NCBI RefSeq assembly: GCF_017308975.1
Contig: NZ_JADWPD010000001.1
Span: 287,612-351,611 of the forward strand
DNA from: Amycolatopsis sp. MtRt-6
GTDB lineage: Bacteria > Actinomycetota > Actinomycetes > Mycobacteriales > Pseudonocardiaceae
Length of the DNA: 64,000 nucleotides
Reading direction: 5' to 3'
Shown here: piece by piece, positions 11,120 through 20,155 of the stretch
Layout: each line of letters starts with the position of its first letter
Position numbering within the stretch: the stretch's first letter is position 1
Notes under the pieces: generated by a model
Databases searched by the model: none
Seen by the model: the letters and a program-made list of their open reading frames with translations, nothing else
What the model was told of the DNA's origin: nothing
Position numbers and translations under genes: made by a program

Positions 11120-11761
11120 TCAGGAGCGGCGGTGCACGAGCGCCGAAACGGTGAAGAAGCTGACGGCCAGCATCGCCACCGCCGTCACCAGGGCCAGCAC
11201 CAGCGGGCCGCCGACCGGCTTCTCGTCGGTCAGGGCGCGCAGCAGGGGGTGGACCAGGGGAATCTTCGCCAGCAGGACGACGACGAGGGTGACCACCGCC
11301 GCGAGCACGGTCCAGCCGACGCGGTGCACCAGTAGCCGCGAGCACGGCAGCGCGATCGCGATGCCCAGCAGCGCGCACGCCAGGTGCGCGAGCAACCCGA
11401 TGCCGAGCGCGGCCGGCTGGACCTTGAACGACTTGACCGCCGACCACACCTCGGTGATCGCGGTGAGGACCAGCGAGCAGGCCAGCACGGTGAGGATCGC
11501 GCCGGTGATCATCCGCCGCCACTGCCGCGCGTGACTCAGGGTCACCAGGCGCTGCACCGGGTCTTCGATGTCGAGCAGCGCGATCGTCAGCCAGCACGAG
11601 ACGACCAGCAACCCGCCGGCGCTGACGCCGAACAGCGGCAGCGGCGGCGAATGCGGGTCGGCGTAGAGGATCACGCACAGCGCGAGGTAGGCCAGCAACG
11701 CCGGCAGGTACCGCTGCGAATGACCGAGCAGCGCCAGGTAGTAGCGCGTCAGGGCGAGCAC
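11120..11761 (-). CDS. ABC-transporter membrane subunit (ABC-2-like)
   Basis: About 213 residues with six predicted hydrophobic helices and no cytoplasmic domain, starting with a GTG inside the end of the ATPase gene (13-base overlap). The close coupling to the ATPase indicates an exporter membrane subunit. I do not recognise a specific substrate family. The end VSALVHRRS has the usual basic cytoplasmic tail. Confidence 0.7.
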   Translation of the reverse strand: MLALTRYYLALLGHSQRYLPALLAYLALCVILYADPHSPPLPLFGVSAGGLLVVSCWLTIALLDIEDPVQRLVTLSHARQWRRMITGAILTVLACSLVLTAITEVWSAVKSFKVQPAALGIGLLAHLACALLGIAIALPCSRLLVHRVGWTVLAAVVTLVVVLLAKIPLVHPLLRALTDEKPVGGPLVLALVTAVAMLAVSFFTVSALVHRRS

Positions 11762-12540
11762 GGCGCCACCTCCCGGACCGACCAGCCGTCGTCGAGGGCC
11801 CGCTTCAGCACCGCGTCGACGCGGGCGATCTCGACCGTGAGCACGACCTGCGGGCCCTCGGTGACGGCGTGCCGCACGCCGGGCTCGTCCGCCCAGCCGG
11901 TGCCGCCGCCGCGCAGCACGATCCGGGTGGTCGGCTCCGCGCTTTCCGCCGTGAGCCTGCCGGAGTTCATGAGGTGGACGACGTCGGCGTGGTCGTGCAC
12001 CACCTGGGGCCGGTGGTCGGTGAACACGACGCTCGCCCCGCGCGCCCGCGTCTCGGCGACGAGTTCGCCGAGGATCGTGTGCGTGCCGACGTCGAGGCCG
12101 GACCACGGCTCGTCGAGGATCAGCAGGTCGGGCCGGACCATCACGGCCTGGGCGAGCCCGACCTTCTGGGCGTTGCCCTTGGACAGCGTGCGCAGCGGCG
12201 CCGCCGGGCCGCCGACGAGGGCGAGCCGTTCGAGCAGCGGGTCGATCACCGACAGGTCGGCGAGCCCGTGGATGCGGGCCATGTGCCGCAGGTAGGCCCG
12301 CGCGCCCATGCGCTGCCCGGCCGGGAAGCGGTCCGGCAGGTAGCCGATCCGCGACGTGCCCGTCACCACACCGGTGGTCGCGTGCGAGACGCCGGCCATG
12401 ATCCGCAGCAGCGTCGACTTCCCGGAGCCGTTGCTGCCGAGGACGCCGACGACGTGCCCGGGCTCGACGGTCAGGTCGACGTCGCGCAGGACGAAGTCAC
12501 CGCGCCCGTACCGCTTGCCGACCCCCTCGAGCCGGATCAC
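11749..12540 (-). CDS. ABC-transporter ATP-binding protein
   Basis: A 263-residue ATPase with Walker A GSNGSGKST, a signature-like TLSKGNAQKVGLAQA (SKGN in place of the LSGGQ core, as in several ABC-2 exporters), Walker B LLILDEPWSGLD and switch His in VFTDHRP. About 55 C-terminal residues lie beyond the core. The start GTG overlaps the TGA of the amidotransferase gene (GTGA). With the next gene it forms a small exporter of unknown substrate. Confidence 0.85.
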   Translation of the reverse strand: MIRLEGVGKRYGRGDFVLRDVDLTVEPGHVVGVLGSNGSGKSTLLRIMAGVSHATTGVVTGTSRIGYLPDRFPAGQRMGARAYLRHMARIHGLADLSVIDPLLERLALVGGPAAPLRTLSKGNAQKVGLAQAVMVRPDLLILDEPWSGLDVGTHTILGELVAETRARGASVVFTDHRPQVVHDHADVVHLMNSGRLTAESAEPTTRIVLRGGGTGWADEPGVRHAVTEGPQVVLTVEIARVDAVLKRALDDGWSVREVAPCSP

Positions 12541-13181
12541 GCAACAGCGGCCTTCTGGAGCGCCTTGGTCGCGCGCTCGAGCTCGTCGACCCGGGCCGGG
12601 TCGACGGGGTGGCCCGCGGCGGCCAGCCAGTTCGCGAGCATCCGGTGGCCGCCCTCGGTGAGCACGGACTCCGGGTGGAACTGGACGCCTTCCAGCGGCA
12701 GCTCGCGGTGGCGCATGCCCATCACGATGCCGGACTCGGTGCGCCCGGTGATCTCGAAGACGGCGTCCGAGATGGTCTCGGGGAGCACGGTCAGCGAGTG
12801 GTAGCGGGTGGCCGTGAACTCCTCCGGCAGGTCGCTGAGGATGCCGGCGCCGGTGTGCCGGACCTGGCTCGTCTTGCCGTGGAGCAGCTCGGGCGCGCGG
12901 TCGACGGTGGCGCCGTAGACGACGCCCAGCGCCTGGTGGCCGAGGCAGACACCGAGCATCGGCGTGCTCGTCTCGGCGCACTTGCGGATGACGTCCATGC
13001 TCTGGCCGGCGCGTTCGGGGGTGCCGGGGCCGGGTGAGACGAGCACGGCGTCGAACTCGGGCACGCGGTCGAGGTCGACGACGTCGTTGCGCCAGACCGT
13101 GCAGTCGGCGCCGAGCTGGGCCAGGTACTGGACCAGGTTGTAGACGAAGCTGTCGTAGTTGTCGACGACGAGAACGCGCAT
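12537..13181 (-). CDS. trpG: Glutamine amidotransferase of the PabA/TrpG type
   Basis: A 214-residue class I glutaminase domain. Features: VDNYDSFVYNL at the N-terminus, the oxyanion motif SPGPGTPE, nucleophile Cys in GVCLGHQALG and the His/Glu pair in VQFHPES. It supplies ammonia from glutamine to an aminase partner (anthranilate or aminodeoxychorismate synthase) that is not in this window. In mycobacteria trpG occupies the same place beside pknB. The ATG at 13181 gives the canonical N-terminus; an upstream in-frame extension would be spurious. Confidence 0.92.
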   Translation of the reverse strand: MRVLVVDNYDSFVYNLVQYLAQLGADCTVWRNDVVDLDRVPEFDAVLVSPGPGTPERAGQSMDVIRKCAETSTPMLGVCLGHQALGVVYGATVDRAPELLHGKTSQVRHTGAGILSDLPEEFTATRYHSLTVLPETISDAVFEITGRTESGIVMGMRHRELPLEGVQFHPESVLTEGGHRMLANWLAAAGHPVDPARVDELERATKALQKAAVA

Positions 13182-13237
13182 GGCGCCGAGCTTACCGGCT
13201 CCCAGTCCGTGGACCGTACGCCAAATCACATTTCGGG

Positions 13238-13256
13238 TTAGGTGACCCTAACTTAC
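13238..13256. promoter_or_regulatory. Probable iron box (IdeR/DtxR operator) before fprA
   Basis: TTAGGTGACCCTAACTTAC matches 14 of 19 positions of the IdeR/DtxR consensus TTAGGTTAGGCTAACCTAA, with TTAGG and CCTAA forming a near-perfect palindrome. It ends one base before the GTG of fprA, where a bound repressor would block transcription or initiation. Confidence 0.6.
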
Positions 13257-13257
13257 C

Positions 13258-14613
13258 GTGGAGCAGGTGAGCCGATCTCTTCGCGTAGCCATCGTCGGTG
13301 CCGGTCCCGCCGGGATCTACGCCGCCGACATCCTGGACAAGTCCGACGCCGACGTGCGAATCGACCTGTTCGAGCGCATGCCCGCGCCGTTCGGGTTGAT
13401 CCGCTACGGCGTCGCGCCCGACCACCCCCGCATCAAGGGCATCGTGACAGCGCTGGAGAAGGTGCTCTCGAAGCCGAACATCCGGCTGCTGGGCAACATC
13501 GACTACGGCACCGACATCAAGCTCGACGAGCTGCGCGAGTTCTACGACGCGGTGATCTTCTCGACCGGCGCGTCCGCCGACCGCGCGCTCGACATCCCGG
13601 GCATCGACCTGGACGGCAGCTACGGCGCCGCCGACTTCGTGTCCTGGTACGACGGCCACCCCGACGTGCCGCGCACGTGGCCGCTGACCGCGTCCTCGGT
13701 CGCGGTGCTCGGCGTCGGGAACGTCGCGCTCGACGTGGCGCGGGTGCTGGCGAAGACGGCCGACGAGCTGCTGACCACCGACATCCCGGACAACGTCTAC
13801 CAGGGGCTCAAGGCCAGCCCGGTCACCGACGTGCACGTGTTCGGCCGCCGCGGCCCGGCCCAGGCGAAGTTCACGCCGCTGGAGCTGCGCGAGCTGGACC
13901 ACTCGCCGAACGTCGAGGTCATCGTCTACCCGGAGGACATCGAGTTCGACGACGGCAGCATCGCGGCGCTGCGGGCGTCGAAGCAGATCGACATGGTGGT
14001 GAAGACGCTGCAGGAGTGGGCCATCCGCGAGCCGGGCACCCGGCAGCGGCGGCTGCACCTGCACTTCTTCCACTCGCCGGCCGAGGTCCTCGGCGAGGAC
14101 GGCAAGGTGACCGGCCTGCGCACCGAGCGCAGCGAGCTGACCGGCGACGGGAACGTCCGCGGCACGGGCGAGTTCCACGACTGGGACGTCCAGGCGGTGT
14201 ACCGCGCGGTCGGCTACCTGTCGTCGCACCTGCCGGAGCTGCCGTTCGACCACGTGGCGGGCGTGGTCCCGAACCAGGCCGGCCGCGTGCTGGACCTGGA
14301 CGAGAACCAGCTGCCGGGCGTGTACGTCACGGGCTGGATCAAGCGCGGCCCGGTGGGCCTGATCGGGCACACGAAGGGCGACGCGGCGGAGACGATCGCC
14401 AGCCTCCTGGCCGACGCGGACACGCTGCAGGCCCCGAAGTTCGCGGCGCCCGACGCGATCCTCGACTTCCTCGAAACGCGCGGCATCCCGTTCACGAGCT
14501 GGGACGGCTGGGGCCGGCTCGACGCGCACGAGAAGGCGCTGGGCTCGGCGGCGGGCCGCGAGCGGGTCAAGGTCGTCGAGCGCGAGGAGATGACCCGGAT
14601 CTCGCGCGGCTAA
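13258..14613 (+). CDS. fprA: FprA-like NADPH-ferredoxin reductase
   Basis: A 451-residue flavoprotein of the adrenodoxin-reductase type: FAD-binding GAGPAGIYAADIL (about 13-26), RYGVAPDHPRIK, an NADP-binding GVGNVALDVAR near 156-166, and C-terminal GWIKRGPVGLIGHTK. It passes electrons from NADPH to ferredoxin, feeding P450s and other redox enzymes. GTG at 13258 or 13267 could start it; no clear ribosome site is seen, so a leaderless or very short-leader mRNA is possible. The iron box upstream suggests derepression in iron shortage. Transcribed away from the amidotransferase gene. Confidence 0.9.
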   Translation: MEQVSRSLRVAIVGAGPAGIYAADILDKSDADVRIDLFERMPAPFGLIRYGVAPDHPRIKGIVTALEKVLSKPNIRLLGNIDYGTDIKLDELREFYDAVIFSTGASADRALDIPGIDLDGSYGAADFVSWYDGHPDVPRTWPLTASSVAVLGVGNVALDVARVLAKTADELLTTDIPDNVYQGLKASPVTDVHVFGRRGPAQAKFTPLELRELDHSPNVEVIVYPEDIEFDDGSIAALRASKQIDMVVKTLQEWAIREPGTRQRRLHLHFFHSPAEVLGEDGKVTGLRTERSELTGDGNVRGTGEFHDWDVQAVYRAVGYLSSHLPELPFDHVAGVVPNQAGRVLDLDENQLPGVYVTGWIKRGPVGLIGHTKGDAAETIASLLADADTLQAPKFAAPDAILDFLETRGIPFTSWDGWGRLDAHEKALGSAAGRERVKVVEREEMTRISRG

Positions 14614-15326
14614 CTCCCCGCGCCGAGGTAGGTGAGCACGGCCAGCACGCGGCGGTTCGTGTCGTCCGAAGCCGAGATGTCGAGCTTCGCGAAGATGTTC
14701 GCCGTGTGCTTGCCGACCGCGCCTTCGCTGAAGTGCAGCCGGGCGGCGATGGCCGCGTTGGAACAGCCTTCCGCCATCAGCGACAGGACCTCGCGCTCGC
14801 GCGGGGTCAGCGCGGCGAGGGGGTCGGAAGCGTTGCCCGCCACCAGCTTCGCGATCACCTCGGGGTCCATCACGGTGCCACCCGCCGCGACCCGGCGGAC
14901 GGCGTCGATGAACTGCTCCGCGTTGAACACGCGGTCCTTCAGCAGGTAGCCGATCGCGCCCGTGCCGTCGGCCAGCAATTCGCGGGCGTACAGCTGCTCG
15001 ACGTGCTGGGACAGCACCAGGATCGGCAGCCCGGGCACTTCGCGGCGGGCGGCGAGCGCGGCCTGCAGTCCCTCGTCGGTGTTCGTCGGCGGCATCCGGA
15101 CGTCCACAATGGACACGTCCGGGCGTTCCTCGCGCAACGCCGCCACGAGTTCCGGGCCGGTGGCGACCGCCGCGACGACGTCGAAGCCGTGCGCGGTCAG
15201 GAGGTGTGTCAGACCGTCTCGGAGGAGGTACTGGTCCTCGGCGACGAGGGTTCTTGGTCGACCACTTCGGGGGGTCCGGGTGGCGAAGCCCCCGGCTCGG
15301 GGCGGAGCCCCGGATGTATCTGACAC
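14610..15326 (-). CDS. NarL/LuxR-family response regulator
   Basis: 238 residues. A receiver domain (about 26-145) with acidic pair in VAEDQ, phospho-Asp in VSIVDVRMPP and Lys in GYLLKDRV; a C-terminal LuxR helix-turn-helix (about 168-232, LTPREREVLSLMAEGCSNAAIAARL). It is the partner of the kinase encoded just before it. The only in-frame start is GTG 15326, inside the kinase gene, giving an unusually long overlap of 118 bases and a 25-residue N-terminal extension before the receiver fold. Confidence 0.9.
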   Translation of the reverse strand: MSDTSGAPPRAGGFATRTPRSGRPRTLVAEDQYLLRDGLTHLLTAHGFDVVAAVATGPELVAALREERPDVSIVDVRMPPTNTDEGLQAALAARREVPGLPILVLSQHVEQLYARELLADGTGAIGYLLKDRVFNAEQFIDAVRRVAAGGTVMDPEVIAKLVAGNASDPLAALTPREREVLSLMAEGCSNAAIAARLHFSEGAVGKHTANIFAKLDISASDDTNRRVLAVLTYLGAGS

Positions 15327-17089
15327 GGGATCTCCAGGGTCGCCTTCGTCGGGCCGCCGATCGGGCTGGTCAGCGTCAACCTACCGTCGAACCCACCGAG
15401 CCGGCGCTCGATTCCGCGCAGTCCCGAGCCGCGGGCCACGTTCGCGCCGCCCGGGCCGTCGTCGGTCACCGCCACCGTCAGCAGGTCGTCGGCGAAGGCC
15501 ACCTCGATCGACACCCGTTTCGCGCCGTGCTTCGCCGCGTTGCCGAGCAGTTCGGACACCGCGAAGTAAGCGCACGCCTCGACCGGCTCCTCGACGCGCC
15601 CCGGCAGCGAGCCCGTCACCTGTGACTTCAACGGGCTGTCCAGCGCCAGCGCGCGCACGGCGTCCAGCAGCCCGCGTTCGGACAGCACCGGCGGGTGGAT
15701 GCCGCGGATCAGCGCCCGCAGCTCGGTGAGTGCCTCCGACGTCGCCGCGCGCAGCTCCGCCGTGAGCCGTTTCGCCGCCTCCGGGTCGGTGTCCACCAGT
15801 GCCTCGACCGCGCCCAGCTTCATGCCCATGGCGACCAGCCGCGACTGGACGCCGTCGTGCAGGTCGCGCTCGATCCGGCGCAGCTCGGCCGCTTGCGTGA
15901 CCGTGACGTCGGACCGCGTCTGCTTGAGCCGTTCGACGCGCTGGGCCAGCAGGGACGACTCGGTCGGCCCCAGCCACGCCCGCGCGACGCGGGCTTGCTG
16001 CCGGGCGAGCCACGGTGCCGGCGCCAGGGCCGCCGCCAACGCCAGCAGGACCAACGGCGTCTGCGCGAGCGCACCGAGGTGCGTCGATACTTCGGGCAGC
16101 GGGGACCACCGGACACTCGACGACACGAACGGCCGCCACACCCAGAGCAGCCAGAGGCCGGTCATGCCCCAGGAGAACAACACGAGCGCCGGCAGCGAGC
16201 ACACGAGCGACACGAGGAAGCTCAGCCCGCCGCCCGCGATGTCCCGCCAGGTGGCCCGGTCGCGCAGGATCCACCGCGTGCGGGCGTGCTGGACCGGCCA
16301 GAACGGCTCCTCGTACAGCTGCCTGCCGACCTGGTAGAGGCCGTCGGCGCGGGGCACCGGCAGGGCGGGCGGCGGCAGGTACGGCCGCGGGATCCGCACG
16401 CCCGTCCACTTCTCGGTTTCGCGGCGCAGCGTGTCGGTGATCGAACTGCGGCCCCGCAGCACCACCGGCGCCGCCAGTGGCATGGCGCCGACGAAGACGA
16501 CCAGCTGGAACGCCGAGAAGATCAGCTGCACCAGGGAAAGCGCGAGGATGCCGAACTGGTGGCCCAGCGCTTCGAGGTGCCGGTGCGGCCGGCTCTTGCG
16601 CGGCTCGACCGGCGGGCGCGGGCCGAGCCACCAGCGCGTCCACCGGCCGTAGCCGTGCAGCACCCGCGGGCCGCCGAGCAGGACGGCCACCGGCAGCAGC
16701 AGCGTGACCAGCGGGTTCACCAGCTGCCAGCTGAATTCGCGGCTCGCCGCCGGGTCTTCCAGCGCCCAGGTGAGGCGGCGCTGCCAGCGGATCCAGAACG
16801 CCCGCTTGTAGAGCTGGTTGCCGTCGCGGTACCAGCCGTCACGCTCGCGCACCGGCTCGGGCGGCTCGGGCCGGTACGGCGAGCCGACCTCGACGCCGCA
16901 CCAGCGCGCGGCCAGCGTCCGCGCCACCGCCGACCGGCCGCGGGCCCATTCGACCGCGGGGCCGAGGAAGAAGACCAGCCCACCGCAGAGCAACGCGAAC
17001 GCGATCAGCTCGACCAGCACGTCGACCCAGCTGAGCAACGAGATCGCGGCCAGCGCGAACGCCCGGCCGACCGCACGCAGGTACGTCAT
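15209..17089 (-). CDS. Membrane sensor histidine kinase with duplicated sensor region
   Basis: About 626 residues. Two copies of a putative-sensor-type membrane unit occupy the N-terminal two thirds, each with helices and a YxxG-RxLY-FW-like segment (DGNQLYKRAFW and GRQLYEEPFW). A HisKA_3 dimerisation helix has the phosphoacceptor His in ERDLHDGVQSR; the HATPase domain follows with SELLGNAAKHG and DDGPGG. It should phosphorylate the overlapping response regulator gene product. The ATG at 17089 is chosen because GGGAGG lies upstream and it begins the first helix. Divergent from the ABC exporter at 17260, a likely target. Confidence 0.88.
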   Translation of the reverse strand: MTYLRAVGRAFALAAISLLSWVDVLVELIAFALLCGGLVFFLGPAVEWARGRSAVARTLAARWCGVEVGSPYRPEPPEPVRERDGWYRDGNQLYKRAFWIRWQRRLTWALEDPAASREFSWQLVNPLVTLLLPVAVLLGGPRVLHGYGRWTRWWLGPRPPVEPRKSRPHRHLEALGHQFGILALSLVQLIFSAFQLVVFVGAMPLAAPVVLRGRSSITDTLRRETEKWTGVRIPRPYLPPPALPVPRADGLYQVGRQLYEEPFWPVQHARTRWILRDRATWRDIAGGGLSFLVSLVCSLPALVLFSWGMTGLWLLWVWRPFVSSSVRWSPLPEVSTHLGALAQTPLVLLALAAALAPAPWLARQQARVARAWLGPTESSLLAQRVERLKQTRSDVTVTQAAELRRIERDLHDGVQSRLVAMGMKLGAVEALVDTDPEAAKRLTAELRAATSEALTELRALIRGIHPPVLSERGLLDAVRALALDSPLKSQVTGSLPGRVEEPVEACAYFAVSELLGNAAKHGAKRVSIEVAFADDLLTVAVTDDGPGGANVARGSGLRGIERRLGGFDGRLTLTSPIGGPTKATLEIPCQIHPGLRPEPGASPPGPPEVVDQEPSSPRTSTSSETV

Positions 17090-17259
17090 CCGGCACCTCC
17101 CTTCCCCCGCAATCCTCGCCGGACGCACCCGCCCGCCGCACTGCCCGAAGCCCCACGAAAGGGGTGGGCCCAGCCCCACCCCCGGTTCAGCAAAACGCTA
17201 CCTGAGCTGGGGTTTCAGCGTCATTACGGCAGCGGCCGCCGGTTCGTAGCTTCGTAGCC

Positions 17260-17973
17260 ATGCCACTCATCGAAGTCACCGACCTCCGCAAGCGCTACGG
17301 CACCAGGGTCGCGGTCGACGGCGTTTCCTTCACCGTCGAGCGCGGCGAAATCTTCGGCATCCTCGGCACGAACGGCGCCGGGAAGACCACCACCGTCGAA
17401 TGCCTCCAAGGACTCCGCCAGGCCGACAGCGGCACGATCTCCGTGCTCGGCCTCGACCCGGCGACCGACCGCGCGGCGCTGACCCGCCGCGTCGGCGTCC
17501 AGCTGCAGGAGAGCCAGCTGCCCGCGAAGCTGCGGGTGCGCGAAGCACTGGAGCTGTTCGCCTCCTTCTACGCCGAGCCGGCCGACATCGACGTCCTGCT
17601 CGACCAGCTCGACCTGCGCGAGCACGCTCGCAGCTTCTTCGGGAAGCTGTCCGGAGGCCAGAAGCAGCGCGTCTCGATCGCGCTGGCGCTGGTGGGCCGG
17701 CCCGAGCTGGCCGTCCTCGACGAGCTGACCACCGGCCTCGACCCGCACGCCCGCCGCGAAACGTGGCGGCTCGTCGAAGGCGTCCGCGCCACCGGCGTCA
17801 CGGTCCTGCTCGTCACCCACTTCATGGACGAAGCCGAGCGGCTCTGCGACCGGGTCGCGATCTTCGACGCCGGGCGCGTGATCGCCACCGGCACCCCGAC
17901 CGAGCTCCGCGCCGCGGCCGGAGAATCCACTTTGGACGATGCATTCGTCACGCTGACCAGGAGCGCCCGGTGA
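17260..17973 (+). CDS. ABC-2-type exporter ATPase
   Basis: 237 residues: Walker A GTNGAGKTTT, Q-loop region VQLQESQL, signature FGKLSGGQKQR, Walker B LAVLDELTTGLD and switch His in LLVTHFMDEAE. It is of the daunorubicin/bacitracin exporter type. It overlaps the permease gene by 4 bases and is transcribed away from the histidine kinase gene, a frequent arrangement for antibiotic- or envelope-stress exporters under NarL-type control. Confidence 0.9.
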   Translation: MPLIEVTDLRKRYGTRVAVDGVSFTVERGEIFGILGTNGAGKTTTVECLQGLRQADSGTISVLGLDPATDRAALTRRVGVQLQESQLPAKLRVREALELFASFYAEPADIDVLLDQLDLREHARSFFGKLSGGQKQRVSIALALVGRPELAVLDELTTGLDPHARRETWRLVEGVRATGVTVLLVTHFMDEAERLCDRVAIFDAGRVIATGTPTELRAAAGESTLDDAFVTLTRSAR

Positions 17974-18704
17974 ACACCTTCGCCAAGATCACCGCCACCG
18001 AAACGAAACTCTTCCTCCGCGCCCCGTTCATGGCGCTCGGCGGCCTGCTGCTGCCGTCGATCCTGTTGCTCGCCATCGGCGCCATCCCGGGCATGAGCGA
18101 ACCCCACGAGGCGGCGGGCGGGTACCGGCTCATCGACGCCTGGGTGCCGTCGCTGATCGTCATCAGCCTGGCGATGCTCGCGCTGCAGTCGATCCCGGCC
18201 GCCGTCGCCACCTACCGCGAGCAGGGCGTGTTGCGCCGGCTGGCCACGACCCCGGTACACCCGGCGAACCTGCTGGGCGCGCAGCTGCTCATCCACGTCG
18301 TGGTCTCGCTGGCGGGCATCGCGCTCGTGCTGGGTCTCGGCAAGGCCGTCCACGACGTCCCGCTGCCGAAGCACCCGCTGTCGTTCGCGCTGACGCTGGT
18401 GCTCGGGGTCGTCGCGACGTTCGCGCTCGGCCTGATCGCGGCCGCGGTCGCCCGCACGTCGAAGGCCGCCACCGGTGTCGCGATGGTCGCCTTCCTCCCG
18501 ATCATGTTCTTCGGCGGCGTCTACCTGCCGCGGCCGTTCCTGCCGGAGGTCCTCCGCCGGATCGGCGACTACGTGCCCCCGGGTTCGCAGGCACTGCAGG
18601 ACGCCTGGGTCGGCACCGGCGTGCAGCCGCTGCAGCTGGCCGCGCTCGCCGCGTTTGCGGTGTTCGGAACGGTTCTGGCGGCGAAGCTCTTTCGCTGGGA
18701 GTGA
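17970..18704 (+). CDS. ABC-2-type exporter permease
   Basis: A 244-residue membrane protein with six helices and the ABC-2 pattern: cytoplasmic N-terminus (TKLFLRAPF), YREQGVLRRLATTP coupling segment, and MFFGGVYLPRPFLPE before the last helices. It pairs with the preceding ATPase (GTGA overlap). Substrate unknown. Confidence 0.88.
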   Translation: MNTFAKITATETKLFLRAPFMALGGLLLPSILLLAIGAIPGMSEPHEAAGGYRLIDAWVPSLIVISLAMLALQSIPAAVATYREQGVLRRLATTPVHPANLLGAQLLIHVVVSLAGIALVLGLGKAVHDVPLPKHPLSFALTLVLGVVATFALGLIAAAVARTSKAATGVAMVAFLPIMFFGGVYLPRPFLPEVLRRIGDYVPPGSQALQDAWVGTGVQPLQLAALAAFAVFGTVLAAKLFRWE

Positions 18705-18804
18705 CCGGGCCTTCCGCCAAAGTGGTGATGATCATCGTTTTCTCTTGTGGCCGGGCCACCCGGCAGGTAGCCAAGAGGGTGGCCCTGCTCAAACTGGAGG
18801 TTCG

Positions 18805-19197
18805 ATGTCCCTGGACGTGTCACCCGCGTTGCTGGAGAAGGCCGAGCGCGGGGAGGTCACCGACGCCGAGTTCGTCACCTGCGTCAAGGAATCACTGCCG
18901 TACGCCTGGGAGGTCATCACCGGCGTCATCGCCGACGCCGAGGGCGCGGCGGACGGCTTCGCCGACAACGAGACCCCGCCGCCGAGCGAGGCCGCCCGCG
19001 GGCAGCTGCTGCGGGCACTGGCCTCCGACGCCATCCGCGGCGGCCTCGAGCGCCACTTCGGCGTCAAGCTGGCATTCCAGAACTGCCACCGGGTCGCCGT
19101 GTTCAAGCAGTCCGAAGTGGACGGTGACCGCTACCGCGCGTTCGTCTCGCCGCGCGGCCAGCTGCTCAACCAGAGCCCAGAGCTGCGGGACTGCTAG
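18805..19197 (+). CDS. SCO5389-family conserved protein
   Basis: A 130-residue soluble protein starting MSLDVSPALLEKAERGEVTD and ending RGQLLNQSPELRDC; it closely resembles the actinomycete SCO5389 family as I remember it. No catalytic motif is visible and the function is not known. The sequence CTGGAGG precedes the ATG. It converges with the LLM oxidoreductase gene and their ends overlap by 32 bases. Confidence 0.75.
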   Translation: MSLDVSPALLEKAERGEVTDAEFVTCVKESLPYAWEVITGVIADAEGAADGFADNETPPPSEAARGQLLRALASDAIRGGLERHFGVKLAFQNCHRVAVFKQSEVDGDRYRAFVSPRGQLLNQSPELRDC

Positions 19198-20155
19198 CCC
19201 GCAGCACGGGCAGCACCTCGGTGCCGATCCGCGCGATGTTCTCGAACGTGCCCTCCGGCGTACCCGACGCTTCCACGAGCATCAGCACGTGGGAGACGCC
19301 GGTGCGCCGGAGGCTCGTTTCCAGCGTCCGGACGCAGTGGGCCGCGTCGCCGACCGGGTGGATGGCGCAGAGCCGTTCGGTGTACTCCCCCGGGTCCCGG
19401 TGCGGTCCGGGCCTCCCGTCGACCGTGACGTGGGCGCCGAGCCCGTCCTTCAGCCAGCCCGGCAGGGCTTTCCGCACCACGTCGGCGTCGCCCACCTGGC
19501 AGAGCACGGTCGAGACGTGGTCCGCGGGCTTCCCGTAGGCGGCGATGGTGCCGGCTTTTTCCTCGTCATCGGCGTGCAGGCCGAGCAGCAGGGGAAGGTT
19601 CCGCTCGGCGGCCTGCCGGACGGCATCCGACTTCGGTCCCCCGCACGCGACGACGACGTCCGGCCGTCGTTCCGGGGTGGGCACGACGGGCACGTCGCGG
19701 AAGGCGAAGTGCCGCCCTTGTGCTTCGACGCGGCCGGTGGTGGCACGCAGGAAGACGTCGAGGGTCTCCTCGAAGCCGGTCTCGAACCGGTCGAGCCCGG
19801 TCCCGAACACCTCGAGGTCCTGCCACGGCCCGCCCCGGCCGACCCCGAGCCGCAGCCGTCCCCCGGAGACGGCGTCGAGCATCGCCCACTGCTCGGCCAG
19901 GGCGACGGGGTGCGTGGTCGACAGGACGCTGACGGCCGTGCCGACCCCGATCCGCGACGTCCGCCCGAGCACGTGCGCGGCGAGCGTGATCGCGGAGGGG
20001 CACACGCCGTAGGGCATGAAGTGGTGTTCGGCGAACCAGACGTCGTCGAAGCCGGCTTCTTCGGCCAGCTCGGCGGCCCGGACGGAACGGCGGAGGACGT
20101 CGGCGTCCGCCTGACCGGGGAAGCGGCCGCTGACCAGGAAGACGCCGAACCTCAC
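19166..20155 (-). CDS. LLM-class flavin-dependent oxidoreductase
   Basis: A 329-residue TIM-barrel protein of the luciferase-like monooxygenase family: RFGVFLVSGRF at the first strand, AEEAGFDDVWFAEHHF, GVCPSAITLAAHVLGRT, and VGRGGPWQDLEVFG. It uses FMNH2 or F420H2; which one cannot be read here. The GTG at 20155 overlaps the stop of the phosphatase gene (GTGA), implying an operon. The substrate is unknown. Confidence 0.85.
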   Translation of the reverse strand: MRFGVFLVSGRFPGQADADVLRRSVRAAELAEEAGFDDVWFAEHHFMPYGVCPSAITLAAHVLGRTSRIGVGTAVSVLSTTHPVALAEQWAMLDAVSGGRLRLGVGRGGPWQDLEVFGTGLDRFETGFEETLDVFLRATTGRVEAQGRHFAFRDVPVVPTPERRPDVVVACGGPKSDAVRQAAERNLPLLLGLHADDEEKAGTIAAYGKPADHVSTVLCQVGDADVVRKALPGWLKDGLGAHVTVDGRPGPHRDPGEYTERLCAIHPVGDAAHCVRTLETSLRRTGVSHVLMLVEASGTPEGTFENIARIGTEVLPVLRASSPAALGSG

